Of a stretch of 64,000 bases of DNA, positions 1 to 9,221 are shown in pieces. Position numbers and translations under genes: made by a program. This DNA comes from Pseudomonadota bacterium (GTDB taxonomy: Bacteria; Bdellovibrionota; UBA1018), in contig JAIXQO010000001.1 of NCBI GenBank assembly GCA_027485695.1, positions 682,001 to 746,000 on the forward strand, written 5' to 3'. Every line of letters begins with the position of its first letter. Position 1 is the first letter of the stretch. The notes under the pieces were generated by a model. The model did not search any database. It was given only the letters and a program-made list of their open reading frames with translations, and was not told where the DNA came from.

Positions 1-1047
1 TCATTCAAGGTTCGAGAACGCATCGTGAAACTCACGACTGCCGACGGTAAGCCGTCAGACATGAGAGCGATCGGTAGCAATCGTAAGATTTGCCAAAAAG
101 ACCTGAGCTCCGAGTGCGAGAAGACTCTCGCTCTCGCATTCCTGATCGAAGGCGATGATTCCAAGCGCGCGAGGAACCAAGCGGTTCGGTTGGCAGAAAA
201 ATCAACTCCAGCTCTACGCTCGGTTTGGGCGACCGCGGCTCTTCAGCAGTGGGAAGATCTCTCGATTCAATCGAGAAAATCTACCGTTCGTGCACTGGTC
301 ACTTCATGGAAAAGCGCAGACGTTTCGACTCGTTATTATTTGATTCCTCGTCTGAACCGCGCTTTGCCAGAGATGCTCAAACAAGAACGCCAGTCTCTCC
401 GTAGACGCGAACTCAGCACTCGTGGTCAATCGATTCTAATTCGGATTCAAAACATTCAAGACTGGGAAAAGAGCGCGGACCTGGTGGGTACGCTCCCACT
501 GAGCTCCGTTCGTATCGCCGTCCTCGATCAAACCTCGGGAGCTTATCAAGATCTCGTCGCTGATCTTGAGGACTTAAGCCCGGCCAAAGGTTCAAACGAC
601 TACCAAAAAGCTGAACATAAGAAACTCATCGCTCAGATGACTGAGCCATTCGCCGCGAAATCGCGCAAGATCTTGAGCGCACGCGGTTCAATGGAGCGTG
701 AACGTAGCGCGGGTATTGATGTGAGCGAGTTCGGAAGAATCTGGAAGAAAACCGATTCTGCAAACGACGAACGTTTCGCGAATCTCCAAGATTCCTGGTC
801 GAGCGCTCTTCGTTCTGAGAACTGGAGCCGCGTGGCATTCTTCTCGGATGAAGCACCGCACATGAAACGCGTCCCCGGCGCCTGGGTTAAGGCTGCGCGG
901 GCGCTCTCGCTTGCGAGAACGGGCGCGATTTCCGAAGCTCAGGCTATTTTCTCCGATGCCTGCCGCGAAGCTTCTCGCGGTTCGAGCCTCAGCGAAACTT
1001 GTGAATCCGCAGGCTGGTCTAGAAAATATCGAGGTAATCGATCATGA
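1..1047 (+). CDS. Envelope-cluster protein of unknown function, 5' end outside the window
   Basis: The reading frame is open to the first base of the window. An in-frame GTG lies at 25, but the upstream codons also look coding, so the gene probably begins outside. The visible part is charged and helical with no membrane segment. Its C-terminal 80 residues resemble a TPR-like helical pair (VPGAWVKAARALSLARTG). It overlaps the next gene by ATGA at 1044-1047, so it belongs to the operon that runs to 5344. By position it is probably a periplasmic or outer-membrane-associated partner of the TonB-like protein at 1325. No specific family was recognised. Confidence 0.6.
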   Translation, partial: SFKVRERIVKLTTADGKPSDMRAIGSNRKICQKDLSSECEKTLALAFLIEGDDSKRARNQAVRLAEKSTPALRSVWATAALQQWEDLSIQSRKSTVRALVTSWKSADVSTRYYLIPRLNRALPEMLKQERQSLRRRELSTRGQSILIRIQNIQDWEKSADLVGTLPLSSVRIAVLDQTSGAYQDLVADLEDLSPAKGSNDYQKAEHKKLIAQMTEPFAAKSRKILSARGSMERERSAGIDVSEFGRIWKKTDSANDERFANLQDSWSSALRSENWSRVAFFSDEAPHMKRVPGAWVKAARALSLARTGAISEAQAIFSDACREASRGSSLSETCESAGWSRKYRGNRS

Positions 1048-1328
1048 AAAAGTTCCTCTCTATTGCAGTCGTGGTCGCAGGAGTTTTTTCTGCGCATGCC
1101 GCTTGGTCGGCGCCTAAGAAGGCTCCGGTCGGCGATGCGCTCAAGCGCACTAAGTCCCTGAAGTTCGATGGACGAAGCGTCGAGTCGGTCGGTGCGGGAC
1201 GTTACAACTCTTTTACCCACTTAAATGAAGGCCAAACCGGTGCGGGTTCCAAGAAGCTCTATTCGCTTCCTTCGAGCTTTGCGAGCCGGACTGCCGATGA
1301 AATTGTAGAAACGGAGTACCGAAAATGA
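1044..1328 (+). CDS. Small secreted protein of the envelope cluster
   Basis: This 94-residue protein has a clear signal peptide (MKKFLSIAVVVAGVFSAHA, then AWSA). The mature part is short, basic and Ser/Gly-rich, with no recognised domain. The start overlaps the upstream stop (ATGA) and its own stop overlaps the start at 1325 (ATGA), so translation of all three genes is probably coupled. It is likely a small periplasmic accessory of the neighbouring TonB-like and barrel proteins. That role is inferred from position only. Confidence 0.65.
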   Translation: MKKFLSIAVVVAGVFSAHAAWSAPKKAPVGDALKRTKSLKFDGRSVESVGAGRYNSFTHLNEGQTGAGSKKLYSLPSSFASRTADEIVETEYRK

Positions 1329-3031
1329 GCTCTCAAGCCTATTTGGTGAATCTCGTCGCCGCTGATCAAGGATCTGCAAAGGTCTGGAATTTTCGTAAGC
1401 CACTCGTGATTGGTCACCCAGGACGTTGGTCCCTGGAAAAAACAGAAAATGGAGTGAGGTTTCGTTCACTCGGTGATGATGCCGGCGACCCATCCAAGGA
1501 TCAAATCCTCAAGGACTCAGAGATCGCGAAGAATGCATCCATTGTTCTGGTTCCTGCCGCTCGCGGTCAGAAAGAATTCCGCGTCGAACTGAGCCCAATG
1601 GTGACGTTCGCTGCCGCCGCAAACGAAAATTCAGAAGCGGGTTCCCGCGTTCGCGTGTTCTATTGCAAAGGCGAATGGTCGGTTGATTCCGAAGAACTCA
1701 AGTCTAAGTACGTTGGTATCTACGAAAGCAAAAAAGTATTCGTCGTGCGCGGTAACGCGACCGGCGCCTATGTTTCGACCGATACGATTCAGTTCAAGGC
1801 CCTCACCGACGGTTTGAAGCTCAACGGTACGGATGTCGCCAAGGGCACCACGCGAGTGATCTCTTACGCTGAACTCCGTGGCCTCTCCATTCAGTACAAA
1901 ACTTCGGAATGGAAATTGTCTCAGTTCAACGCGGCCTCGAATCCATTGGTGGATGTTGCTCCCGTAGGCGTCGACAGTGAAACTCAGTTGCTCCGCAAAT
2001 CTTTCGGCGCGGTCATGGCGGCCTTCTGCTTGATCTTCTTGATCAGCTGGATCATTCCCTCGACTCCGGTCGAAGAGAAAAAAGACGAACCGGTCCGCAT
2101 CCTGTTGGCCAAAAAGAAAACGGTCAAAGGTCTGATGACCGCCGCGCCTAAGGGCGATAAGAACTCCCGAGATTTCTCGATTGGCAAGAATGGTTCCGCT
2201 AAGAACCCAGGCAAAAAAGGTGGCGAGCGTTCTGAAAAGCGCGTAGCCGCTAAGAAATCGTCTGGTTCTCCAGCACGTTCGACGCCTAAGAAGCAAATCG
2301 CGCAATCGAAAGCTCCGAAGAAATCGGCCCCGGCAAAGAGTTCAGCGCCGCGCGTAGCGAAGCAGACGCGCCCGTCGGTCAATCCGGTTCCCGTTCAGCA
2401 TTCTGATCTCTACAAAACTTTCTCAAGCGCCTCGTTCAAACGCGCCTCGAGCGGCCTCGTTGCCGGTGGTGTCAACCTCGGTAAGGTCGCGTCCGGTGAC
2501 ACGGCCGCCGATGCTCGTCAGATGGGTAACTCCCGCGGCAACGGCAGCGGCGGTTTCGGTAAGGCGGGCGGTGTTTCCACGAATGGCGCACGCGTCTCCG
2601 GATTCGGCGGAGGTGGAGCAGGAGATGGTGGTGCTGGCAACTCGGCTGGTTACGGTCGTGGATCCAACTCAAAAGTTTCCGGTCAGGGACGCTCGCTGGT
2701 CAGCCTCGATACTTCTGCTTCGGATGTGGACGAGGGTCTGACTCGTGACCAAGTCGGCCGCGTGATTCATGCTCACATGAATGAGATTCGTTATTGTTAT
2801 GATTCTGCGATCCTTCGCGATCCAGATATCGAAGGTAAAATGAATGCGGATTTCTCCATTGGACCGCAAGGCGTAGTGAGTACAGCTCGATCTGGTAGCT
2901 CGTCAGTATCTGACCGTCGTCTACAAGACTGCATTCTCGCACGTTTGAAGCAATGGAAGTTCCCTAAGCCGAAAGGTGGCGTGACCGTCGCGGTCTCGTA
3001 TCCTTTTATGTTCAAAGCCTTGGTGAGGTAA
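1325..3031 (+). CDS. AgmX/PglI-type TonB-like transmembrane protein
   Basis: The protein has 568 residues. The N-terminal 75 residues look like a divergent FHA-type beta domain (PLVIGHPGRWSLE). A single membrane helix sits at about 227-246. A Lys/Pro/Ser-rich stretch (250-350) and a Gly-rich stretch (385-455) could span the periplasm. The last 95 residues (from GLTRDQVGRVIHAH) match the AgmX/PglI C-terminal domain, a TonB-like fold with the typical NEIRYCYD and WKFPKPKGG motifs. Proteins of this layout occur in the Glt/Agl gliding machinery of myxobacteria and in Bdellovibrio-type predators, where they are thought to link inner-membrane energy to outer-membrane partners. The next gene encodes such a barrel. 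The domain call is firm. A role in motility is inference. Confidence 0.8.
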   Translation: MSSQAYLVNLVAADQGSAKVWNFRKPLVIGHPGRWSLEKTENGVRFRSLGDDAGDPSKDQILKDSEIAKNASIVLVPAARGQKEFRVELSPMVTFAAAANENSEAGSRVRVFYCKGEWSVDSEELKSKYVGIYESKKVFVVRGNATGAYVSTDTIQFKALTDGLKLNGTDVAKGTTRVISYAELRGLSIQYKTSEWKLSQFNAASNPLVDVAPVGVDSETQLLRKSFGAVMAAFCLIFLISWIIPSTPVEEKKDEPVRILLAKKKTVKGLMTAAPKGDKNSRDFSIGKNGSAKNPGKKGGERSEKRVAAKKSSGSPARSTPKKQIAQSKAPKKSAPAKSSAPRVAKQTRPSVNPVPVQHSDLYKTFSSASFKRASSGLVAGGVNLGKVASGDTAADARQMGNSRGNGSGGFGKAGGVSTNGARVSGFGGGGAGDGGAGNSAGYGRGSNSKVSGQGRSLVSLDTSASDVDEGLTRDQVGRVIHAHMNEIRYCYDSAILRDPDIEGKMNADFSIGPQGVVSTARSGSSSVSDRRLQDCILARLKQWKFPKPKGGVTVAVSYPFMFKALVR

Positions 3032-3037
3032 ATCAAT

Positions 3038-3775
3038 ATGACGTTCCCCCCGATTCTGAATAAGATTGTCGTATCTGTAACTAGTTTAATGATTTTGTCG
3101 GCATCCGCGTTTGCTGCCCCCAACAAACGCGCTCCGGCTCCAAAAGATACGGACGTGGAGTCCGTCAAAGAAAACTATTGGAACCGTACTTCCGATGGTG
3201 ATGTCGAAGTGGTCCAGAACCGCTTGTACAGCAAGAAGAACCGCCTTTCGATTCAAGTTGGCGCAGGAACGGTTTCCACCGATCCGTTCTTGAACGTAAA
3301 ATCTCTCACCGGTGGTATTGGTTATCACTTCTCGGAGAGTTTTGGCGTCTATGCGATCGGCCGTAAGTATTTGGTTTCTGATTCAAGCTATATGACGGAA
3401 CTGAAAAATGGCGTCACCACAGGTGCCGCAACTTCTGCCAACGTCAATCGCCCGAATTCGTATTTCGGTGGCGAAATTCAATATAGCCCTTTCTATGGAA
3501 AAATGAGCCTCTCAGGAGCGAGCATCATTCACTACGATGTGCATTTCCTCGCGGGACTGGGCGTGACGGATACCGAATCGGGGAAGTATTCTACTCCGTC
3601 GGTTGGTTTAGGTCCTGAGTTCTACTTAGGGAATACCGTCGCTATTCGCTTCGACTATCGTCTGACCTACTACAGCGAGACGATTCGTGAGCGCATTCTC
3701 ACCAGCCGTACGTCGGCAGGTGAGCGCGATAATTTTGGGCATCAATTGTCGCTGGGTTTGGAATTTTTCCTTTAA
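3038..3775 (+). CDS. Outer-membrane beta-barrel protein, myxobacterial type
   Basis: A signal peptide ends near residue 26 (SASAFA). The mature protein begins with the pattern typical of the OMP_myx_plus family (VVQNRLYSKKNRLSIQ, then TDPFLN and a YHFSES motif). The rest alternates in barrel-like strands and ends in an aromatic residue (LGLEFFL), as expected for BAM recognition. The gene starts six bases after the TonB-like gene, so the two are probably co-expressed and may contact each other across the periplasm. The ligand or load is unknown. Confidence 0.8.
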   Translation: MTFPPILNKIVVSVTSLMILSASAFAAPNKRAPAPKDTDVESVKENYWNRTSDGDVEVVQNRLYSKKNRLSIQVGAGTVSTDPFLNVKSLTGGIGYHFSESFGVYAIGRKYLVSDSSYMTELKNGVTTGAATSANVNRPNSYFGGEIQYSPFYGKMSLSGASIIHYDVHFLAGLGVTDTESGKYSTPSVGLGPEFYLGNTVAIRFDYRLTYYSETIRERILTSRTSAGERDNFGHQLSLGLEFFL

Positions 3776-3799
3776 GCAGAGAATTCGCAAGGAGTCGTT

Positions 3800-5344
3800 A
3801 TGATCCTGAGAAATAGATTGAATCAAGGAATCATTGCCTGGGCGATAGCGGGAACATCCTTGCTAGCGCCAGTAGTGGGGTGGGCCCAAGAGACCATCTC
3901 TTGCGGCATCGAACAAGCGGGAGCCGGCGGCTCACCATCGAGTCAGTGGTACCGCATCGGTAAACAGCTTGCTGATCAGGGGTTGTACCAGATTGCCTAT
4001 CGCGCGTTTGAGGAGTCGGTGGATACCGGCTCTGCTCAAGACTTCTCCCACCAAGTGGGATCGATCGATTGCTTGACCAAAATTCAGGCGATTCGAAAAG
4101 GAAACCTCTTGGCTACCGATCCCGCTATCGTCAGTCGGCTTGCCAAACAAGCCGGCTCGAATGTGAAGGCGCGTGAGATCTTACAGAATTACTCGTTTCG
4201 AGCGCTCTTGTCATATTTAGGATCATCGGAATCGAGCTGGAAAAAGAACGCTGCACTTCAGTCCGTCATTCAGGGTTCGCACCCTCGCCTTGCGGCGGTT
4301 CAGGGGCTCCGGTTGGCAGGTCAAGGTGCAGAGAAGTCTGCTTTGCCTAAGCTGCGTACCGCCTTGAGTTCGATCGACAGCAAATCGGCGCCGGCTGAGG
4401 TTTTGGCTCGCGAAGCCGATATTCGCCTGGCATTCGCAAGAGCGCTCTATGCCGAAGGAAAAAACACTGAAGCACTAGCGCAATACGAGAAACTCTTTAC
4501 GATCGGAAAACCGATGCAAGAGGCGCTGTTAGAAAGTGCCTGGACGAGACTTCGCGATCAAAATTACGCCAAGGCGATTGGTCTCTCGTTTGAGATGCAG
4601 ACCGGTAAGATGTCGAGGTTCTTCGCTCCCGAAGCGGCGTCTATTCAGGCGATTTCATTTGTCGAGAACTGCCGCTATGCAGATGCCAAGAAATCCATCG
4701 AATCGTTCTCGGTTTCATACGGACCCGTGGTCGAATGGCTGAAACGAAGCGAGAAATTCTCTTCTCTCTACGACGTTGCTATGGCTCGCGCCGACGGTAC
4801 CGCACCTGAATCCTCCATTCCGGACGCGGTTTGGTCGGTTTGGTCTGGATCTGATACGTTGCAAGCGATCCAAGGAGATATTCGGGCTCTTTTCAAAGAG
4901 GAGTCGCAGGCTCGTGAGTGGCTCAGCGAAACCGATGGTCTGAATGCAGCAACCCGTTCGTTCGTTCAAAGCGAAATCGGCGCTCTCAAAGGCACTCGCG
5001 CACGTTACGCGCAATTGATTGAGAATCGTTTGTCTTCCTTGAATGAATCCATGAAGAAGCGGATCGCTCAAGAGACCGAACGGCTGCGATTCGTTCGAAT
5101 TGAGATGAATCAAGAAGCGGGACGAGATCTGATCTACATGAATGCTCACCCCGAGATCTTGAAGCTCGAGGCGGCGATTCGTGACCAAAAACCGGCGCCA
5201 AAAGTCGCACAACTACGTTGGGGCAAGGCCCAAGTGAACGATGCTCGCGCTGAGATGTGGATCGATGAAATCGGTTCGTTCGAAGGCCAGTCACTCAGTC
5301 GCTGTGGTGTTCGCCAAGAAGCGAGAACAGCCGCGAACCGTTAG
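3800..5344 (+). CDS. Secreted TPR-like helical-repeat protein
   Basis: The protein has 514 residues and a signal peptide (LLAPVVGWA, then QE). AAGGAG lies just upstream of the ATG. Repeated helical pairs are visible (QLADQGLYQIAYRAFEE near residue 60, ALYAEGKNTEALAQYEKLF near residue 225), typical of TPR scaffolds. The cluster resembles Glt-type loci, where TPR proteins join barrel and TonB-like components, so a periplasmic scaffold role is likely. The first gene of the window has a similar helical style. This is the last gene of the operon, and the next gene is convergent seven bases away. Confidence 0.65.
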   Translation: MILRNRLNQGIIAWAIAGTSLLAPVVGWAQETISCGIEQAGAGGSPSSQWYRIGKQLADQGLYQIAYRAFEESVDTGSAQDFSHQVGSIDCLTKIQAIRKGNLLATDPAIVSRLAKQAGSNVKAREILQNYSFRALLSYLGSSESSWKKNAALQSVIQGSHPRLAAVQGLRLAGQGAEKSALPKLRTALSSIDSKSAPAEVLAREADIRLAFARALYAEGKNTEALAQYEKLFTIGKPMQEALLESAWTRLRDQNYAKAIGLSFEMQTGKMSRFFAPEAASIQAISFVENCRYADAKKSIESFSVSYGPVVEWLKRSEKFSSLYDVAMARADGTAPESSIPDAVWSVWSGSDTLQAIQGDIRALFKEESQAREWLSETDGLNAATRSFVQSEIGALKGTRARYAQLIENRLSSLNESMKKRIAQETERLRFVRIEMNQEAGRDLIYMNAHPEILKLEAAIRDQKPAPKVAQLRWGKAQVNDARAEMWIDEIGSFEGQSLSRCGVRQEARTAANR

Positions 5345-5350
5345 TCGGTT

Positions 5351-5989
5351 CTAGTCATTGATCCAAGACTCCAGTTTCTTTCGCCAGTTTTGGGAGAGCG
5401 ACGGCACGGAGAGTATAGTTCGGAACCGGTCGTATCCGTCAGTGGACGATTTCTTGAGCTCGTAGAGTTCCTGAATAGATACGAGCTCTTTTTCGCGGTC
5501 GATGAGTTTGAACTCATCACCTGCCTGAATGATTCCCTCTTGAAGGACTCGGTAGTAGACGCCGGGGCGATTGATTTCGGTAAACTGTTTGAGGATCGCC
5601 GGATCACTGAATTTTGCGGCGAGCTTAAAACAAGGAAACCGTGGCTGGCAGGCTTGAACTCGAGCGTTTCCAAGCTCATAGGTGTCGCCGACATAGACGT
5701 CGTTTTCTTGGATCGAATCAACGCTTAGATTTTCTCCAAACGCGCCGAACGCGATTTCATCGGTCGGACGCATTTTTTTCCAGGCATCGTACGCATCGAC
5801 GCTATACGCATAGAGCGCCTTTTCCCGCCCTCCGTGAACCTTTAAGTCTGCTTGGCCATCTCCATCTAGATGGGTGAAACCAAGTTGAACGGCATTTGTA
5901 ATCGGAGATTTTTGGATGCCGGTCAAGATTTCGCGACCCTCGTAGTTCAGGATTTTCGGTAAGCCGACTTGTATCGAGAGAATTTTCAT
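5351..5989 (-). CDS. MOSC domain protein, YiiM-like
   Basis: The protein has 212 residues. Motifs of the MOSC fold are present: HGGREKAL at 52-59, FGENL at 84-88 and CQPRFPC with cysteines 114 and 120. A helical C-terminal tail follows, as in YiiM. Members bind a molybdenum cofactor and YiiM-type proteins reduce N-hydroxylated compounds. That activity is family knowledge and is not shown here. An AGGAG site precedes the ATG. It is the last gene of a five-gene minus-strand operon starting at 8374. Confidence 0.85.
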   Translation of the reverse strand: MKILSIQVGLPKILNYEGREILTGIQKSPITNAVQLGFTHLDGDGQADLKVHGGREKALYAYSVDAYDAWKKMRPTDEIAFGAFGENLSVDSIQENDVYVGDTYELGNARVQACQPRFPCFKLAAKFSDPAILKQFTEINRPGVYYRVLQEGIIQAGDEFKLIDREKELVSIQELYELKKSSTDGYDRFRTILSVPSLSQNWRKKLESWIND

Positions 5990-6001
5990 GTGGCGATCTC
6001 C

Positions 6002-6802
6002 TTAGGGAAGCTGTGAGCGTTCTAGAATCCGTTCGCTCCAGAATAAAAGTGCGGGGTATGCGGCTAGCCAGGCGAATACAAATCGGTTCAATCCAAAGAC
6101 AAAAAAATTCATTACGTGAAATATGATCGCACACGCAAGAAAAGCCATGCAAATCCTCGGATGGAGCCATGCGAGTGGAAACAGGCATTCAAACGCAATA
6201 ATCAAGAGACTGAAGAATTTCGCCAGGGCCGTGGGTTGCTGAAAAAGCGATCGTACCCAGTCCGGGGGTGAATCGTATCCCGGAGTTTTGAAAAACTGTG
6301 CGAGCGCGGTTCCCTTTCTCCAGGCCCGGCTATTTAGTTTCACACTTCCGGCGATCCAGTAGGATGCGGTCAGTTGGACGGCAACGTAACCGAGGGCAAT
6401 GAGCGTAATGAGCGGATGGTCTCGGAAAACTGCGGAGATCCAAACGGAGAGTGCGACGACCAAGGTCATGGAATCACTTCCTCCGTTGAGCGTTCCCCGC
6501 CACCGGATCGAGATGAGCCAAGAGGAGAAAAATAGTATACCGAGTACCCAGGCGTTTGCGCTGAGAGCAAGAGCCATCAGCGAAGCGAGCATACGAGCGA
6601 GAAGCAACATTGCAAACGAGCGTTCATTCAGAAAAACCGTGAGGGTCTTCTTGAGAACGGGTGAGGAGTCGTAGTCGTGAGCGAGCGTTTTCCAACTCCA
6701 AACGCCAGAGTCTACCCAATAGCGTTTGAGTCCGATCAACTCGACGGTTTGGAGTAGGGCAGCGAACGCCACTAATTTTTCACAGAGTTCGACCGCGCTC
6801 AA
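6002..6802 (-). CDS. HTTM-like polytopic membrane protein
   Basis: The protein has 266 residues with about six to seven hydrophobic segments. The region RWRGTLNGGSDSMT followed by hydrophobic helices resembles HTTM (vitamin-K-dependent carboxylase-like) membrane proteins. The start is TTG at 6802, forming a TTGA overlap with the stop of the upstream gene. No ATG lies nearby. Bacterial HTTM proteins often sit next to small thioredoxin-like or unknown proteins; the upstream 125-residue gene may be such a partner. The substrate is unknown. Confidence 0.65.
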   Translation of the reverse strand: MSAVELCEKLVAFAALLQTVELIGLKRYWVDSGVWSWKTLAHDYDSSPVLKKTLTVFLNERSFAMLLLARMLASLMALALSANAWVLGILFFSSWLISIRWRGTLNGGSDSMTLVVALSVWISAVFRDHPLITLIALGYVAVQLTASYWIAGSVKLNSRAWRKGTALAQFFKTPGYDSPPDWVRSLFQQPTALAKFFSLLIIAFECLFPLAWLHPRICMAFLACAIIFHVMNFFVFGLNRFVFAWLAAYPALLFWSERILERSQLP

Positions 6803-7176
6803 TGGAGTTGCTCCGATGATCGCGATCGATAGATTTCTTCTCCGTCCAACAAAACTCGGAACTCGAATTGAGGTGTCGTGAGATAGTCTCGGGCGAGAGA
6901 CTCGATGAGTTTCTGTGAGGTGAGGGATTTTGGATCCGTCACGAATTGTTCAAGCGCTGCATGCGACGCGAATAGGATGGTATCTCGCGGATTATAGAAG
7001 AGTTCGTAGAACGCCCGTTGGCCTCGTTTCGGAAGGAGAGGTATCCATGATTCCGTTTGACCATCGACCGGTAGCTTGCGTCCCTCGAGGACAGCAACGG
7101 TCATGGTGTCGTTGAAGAACCTCCAGGAAGGAATGAGGGCCCGGAAAAGCTGTAGCCAAACCGATGCAGTTTTCAT
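6799..7176 (-). CDS. Conserved-looking small protein, unknown function
   Basis: The frame is open farther upstream, but the ATG at 7176 gives an ATGA overlap with the previous stop, matching the coupling of the other genes in this operon. The start chosen is therefore MKTASVWLQLFRAL (125 residues). It contains PLLPKRGQRAFYELFYNPRDT and ends in a polar beta-rich stretch (EFRVLLDGEEIYRS). There is no clear signal peptide or membrane helix. It is probably the soluble partner of the HTTM-like membrane protein that follows. I do not recognise a family. Confidence 0.55.
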   Translation of the reverse strand: MKTASVWLQLFRALIPSWRFFNDTMTVAVLEGRKLPVDGQTESWIPLLPKRGQRAFYELFYNPRDTILFASHAALEQFVTDPKSLTSQKLIESLARDYLTTPQFEFRVLLDGEEIYRSRSSEQLH

Positions 7177-7520
7177 GCGGTTCTGGAGCGCGTGAATTCC
7201 TGGGCACGCTTGAGCTCGCCGTCGAGTTTTCCGGTACACATCTGTGCGTACATGCGAAAATCCGAGATGAGGCTGTAAAAAGGATATTTGAACGCAGCGG
7301 GTTTGTTGCGCTCGTGCCTGAAGTGCCCGATCCAAGAAAATCCATAACCGAACAGGGGTAGTAGGAACCAGAATTTCCAGGCACCGGTGATAGTCAGCGC
7401 AATGAGCGTGACGAGAACGAGCGTCGTTCCGATCGCGTGAAAGCGTCTACACTGGGCATTCTGGTGTTCACCTAAGTAGAACAGATAAAATTCTCGATAA
7501 CTGTTGAAAGGGCGGCTCAT
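7173..7520 (-). CDS. DUF962/Mpo1-like membrane protein
   Basis: The 115-residue protein has two hydrophobic hairpins and the conserved pattern of the family: an N-terminal Y-x-FYLxEH segment (H19, then R26 and H28), and HFRHERNKPAAFKYP at 66-80. In yeast, Mpo1 is an iron-dependent dioxygenase acting on 2-hydroxy fatty acids, and the conserved histidines bind the metal. Whether this bacterial member does the same is not known. It overlaps the symporter gene upstream and the small gene downstream by four bases each. Confidence 0.8.
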   Translation of the reverse strand: MSRPFNSYREFYLFYLGEHQNAQCRRFHAIGTTLVLVTLIALTITGAWKFWFLLPLFGYGFSWIGHFRHERNKPAAFKYPFYSLISDFRMYAQMCTGKLDGELKRAQEFTRSRTA

Positions 7521-8374
7521 CGATTCTTCCTCACTAGGTAGGTACTGAAAACACCGGCCGTGACGAACATGATGATACTATAAATCGCGGCCGGAAGGGC
7601 GAGCGGAAACGAATTGAGGAGCGCGAGCGCGACGTAGATCGCAAGCGTACTGTTGTGGATCCCTACTTCCATGGAAATTGCTGTTGCCTCGCTGGTCTGA
7701 ATCTTCAGAGCGCGGGGAATTGCGTATCCAACTGCCATGCTGAGCAAGTTGAAACAGAGCATAGCGACGCCAATCTGGCGCACGGACTCCGCGAGCTGAT
7801 CTTTTTCTTTGAGAATCGCTCCCATGACAATGATCACTAAGATGACGATGGAAAAAATCCGAACCGGTTTATCCACCCGTGCGGAGAGACTTGGATAAGC
7901 GCGCTTCAAGGACATGCCGATTGCGACTGGAACGAGAACGATCATGAAAACTTCGATCGTTTTTTTGAACTGAAGTCCGATGTATTGGTCTTCGCCCGAG
8001 AAATAGGCGAACGCAAAATTTACGATGAGCGGTAACGTGAATGCAGCGAGCACGCTGTTGATCGCAGTCAGAGTGAGGTTCAGGGCGATGTCTCCGTGCG
8101 CAAGGTGGGAGAAAATGTTCGCGGCGACGCCACCAGGACTCGCGGCGAGAATCATGACGCCAATCGAGAGCTCCGGGGTGAGACCGAAACCTTTGCAAAT
8201 CAGAAGCGCGAGGAGCGGGAGCACCGCCATTTGACAAAACAAACCGACTAGGACGCTTTTTGGATATTTTGCGACTCGTTTGAAATCAGCGATCGTGAGG
8301 GTCAAACCGAATCCCAGCATGATGATCGCGAGAGATATCGGAAGAAGCACGGTGACGATGGTTTGCGTGGTCAT
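7517..8374 (-). CDS. Bile acid:sodium symporter-family transporter
   Basis: The protein has 285 residues with nine to ten hydrophobic helices. The SBF/BASS signatures ILAASPGGVAANIF and MEVGIHNSTLAIYVALALL are clear, and these regions line the sodium and substrate sites in this superfamily. Bacterial members carry diverse organic acids, so a bile acid substrate should not be assumed. It is the first gene of the coupled operon down to 5351. The start is ATG at 8374. Confidence 0.85.
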   Translation of the reverse strand: MTTQTIVTVLLPISLAIIMLGFGLTLTIADFKRVAKYPKSVLVGLFCQMAVLPLLALLICKGFGLTPELSIGVMILAASPGGVAANIFSHLAHGDIALNLTLTAINSVLAAFTLPLIVNFAFAYFSGEDQYIGLQFKKTIEVFMIVLVPVAIGMSLKRAYPSLSARVDKPVRIFSIVILVIIVMGAILKEKDQLAESVRQIGVAMLCFNLLSMAVGYAIPRALKIQTSEATAISMEVGIHNSTLAIYVALALLNSFPLALPAAIYSIIMFVTAGVFSTYLVRKNR

Positions 8375-8441
8375 AGGAGTTTAGGGTCCCAAGAGAACCA
8401 GATTTAGACAAGGATCGAAGTTGAATCCAGATGGGAATGTA

Positions 8442-9221
8442 CTACCGAGCCGGGAGCCACTGCTCCACACCGCGAGCCCCGACCGCTTGAATGACATCGG
8501 AGGATACCGAATCGGGATCCGAAAAGTAGAGGGTTGGGATCAAAAGAGTCTCTGCCGCATCGGAAGTGTGAATGCGTTCTGTGACCATTTGCGCGACGGA
8601 TGTAGCCGAGTCGATGATCGACCAATCTTTGAGGACGGAGCCGACTGCGTTTTTAATCCAAGGATAGTGAGTGCAAGCGAGTAGAGCGACCGATGGTGGC
8701 GAATTCAAGTAGGGCGCCACATATTCCCGAATGGTTGCAATCAAGATCGGATGATCGCGCCAACCTTCTTCGATCATGGGAACCAGTAGCGGACAGGCTT
8801 GTTCATGGACCGTGATTTCTGGGCGTTTTTCTTTCAGGAGATTTCGATAGATGTGGCTCTGAATCGTCGCACGAGTTCCCAAGATCAAAGCTGAGGACGA
8901 TTGCCCCAAGTGAGAGAGAACCGAGGAAACGCCTGCCTCGACTACGCCGACAACGGGAATGGGAGACAGAATATCAGTCATTTCCTCTATCGCCAGACTA
9001 GACGCCGTGTTGCAAGCAACCACTAAGAGGTCGAGATGATGAGGAATCATCTGATGTGCAGCAGTCTTACAGAGCGAGCGGATTTGAGAAACACTCTTCG
9101 TCCCATAGGGAACGTTGGCGGTATCGCCGAAATAGATAAAAGTTTCGTTGGGAAACCTTTTTTGCAACTCAATGAGGACCGTCAGGCCGCCGATCCCGGA
9201 ATCAAAAACGCCGATACGCAT
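8442..9221 (-). CDS. murI: Glutamate racemase
   Basis: MurI makes D-glutamate for peptidoglycan. The protein has 259 residues, a normal length. The N-terminus FDSGIGGLTVL carries the catalytic-site Asp7 and Ser8. The two catalytic cysteines are Cys70 (VVACNTASS) and Cys183 (LLACTHYPW), the latter followed by His185. GDTANVPYG at 32-40 is also conserved. The gene stands alone, 67 bases from the operon downstream on the same strand. No strong ribosome-binding site is visible. Confidence 0.95.
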   Translation of the reverse strand: MRIGVFDSGIGGLTVLIELQKRFPNETFIYFGDTANVPYGTKSVSQIRSLCKTAAHQMIPHHLDLLVVACNTASSLAIEEMTDILSPIPVVGVVEAGVSSVLSHLGQSSSALILGTRATIQSHIYRNLLKEKRPEITVHEQACPLLVPMIEEGWRDHPILIATIREYVAPYLNSPPSVALLACTHYPWIKNAVGSVLKDWSIIDSATSVAQMVTERIHTSDAAETLLIPTLYFSDPDSVSSDVIQAVGARGVEQWLPAR

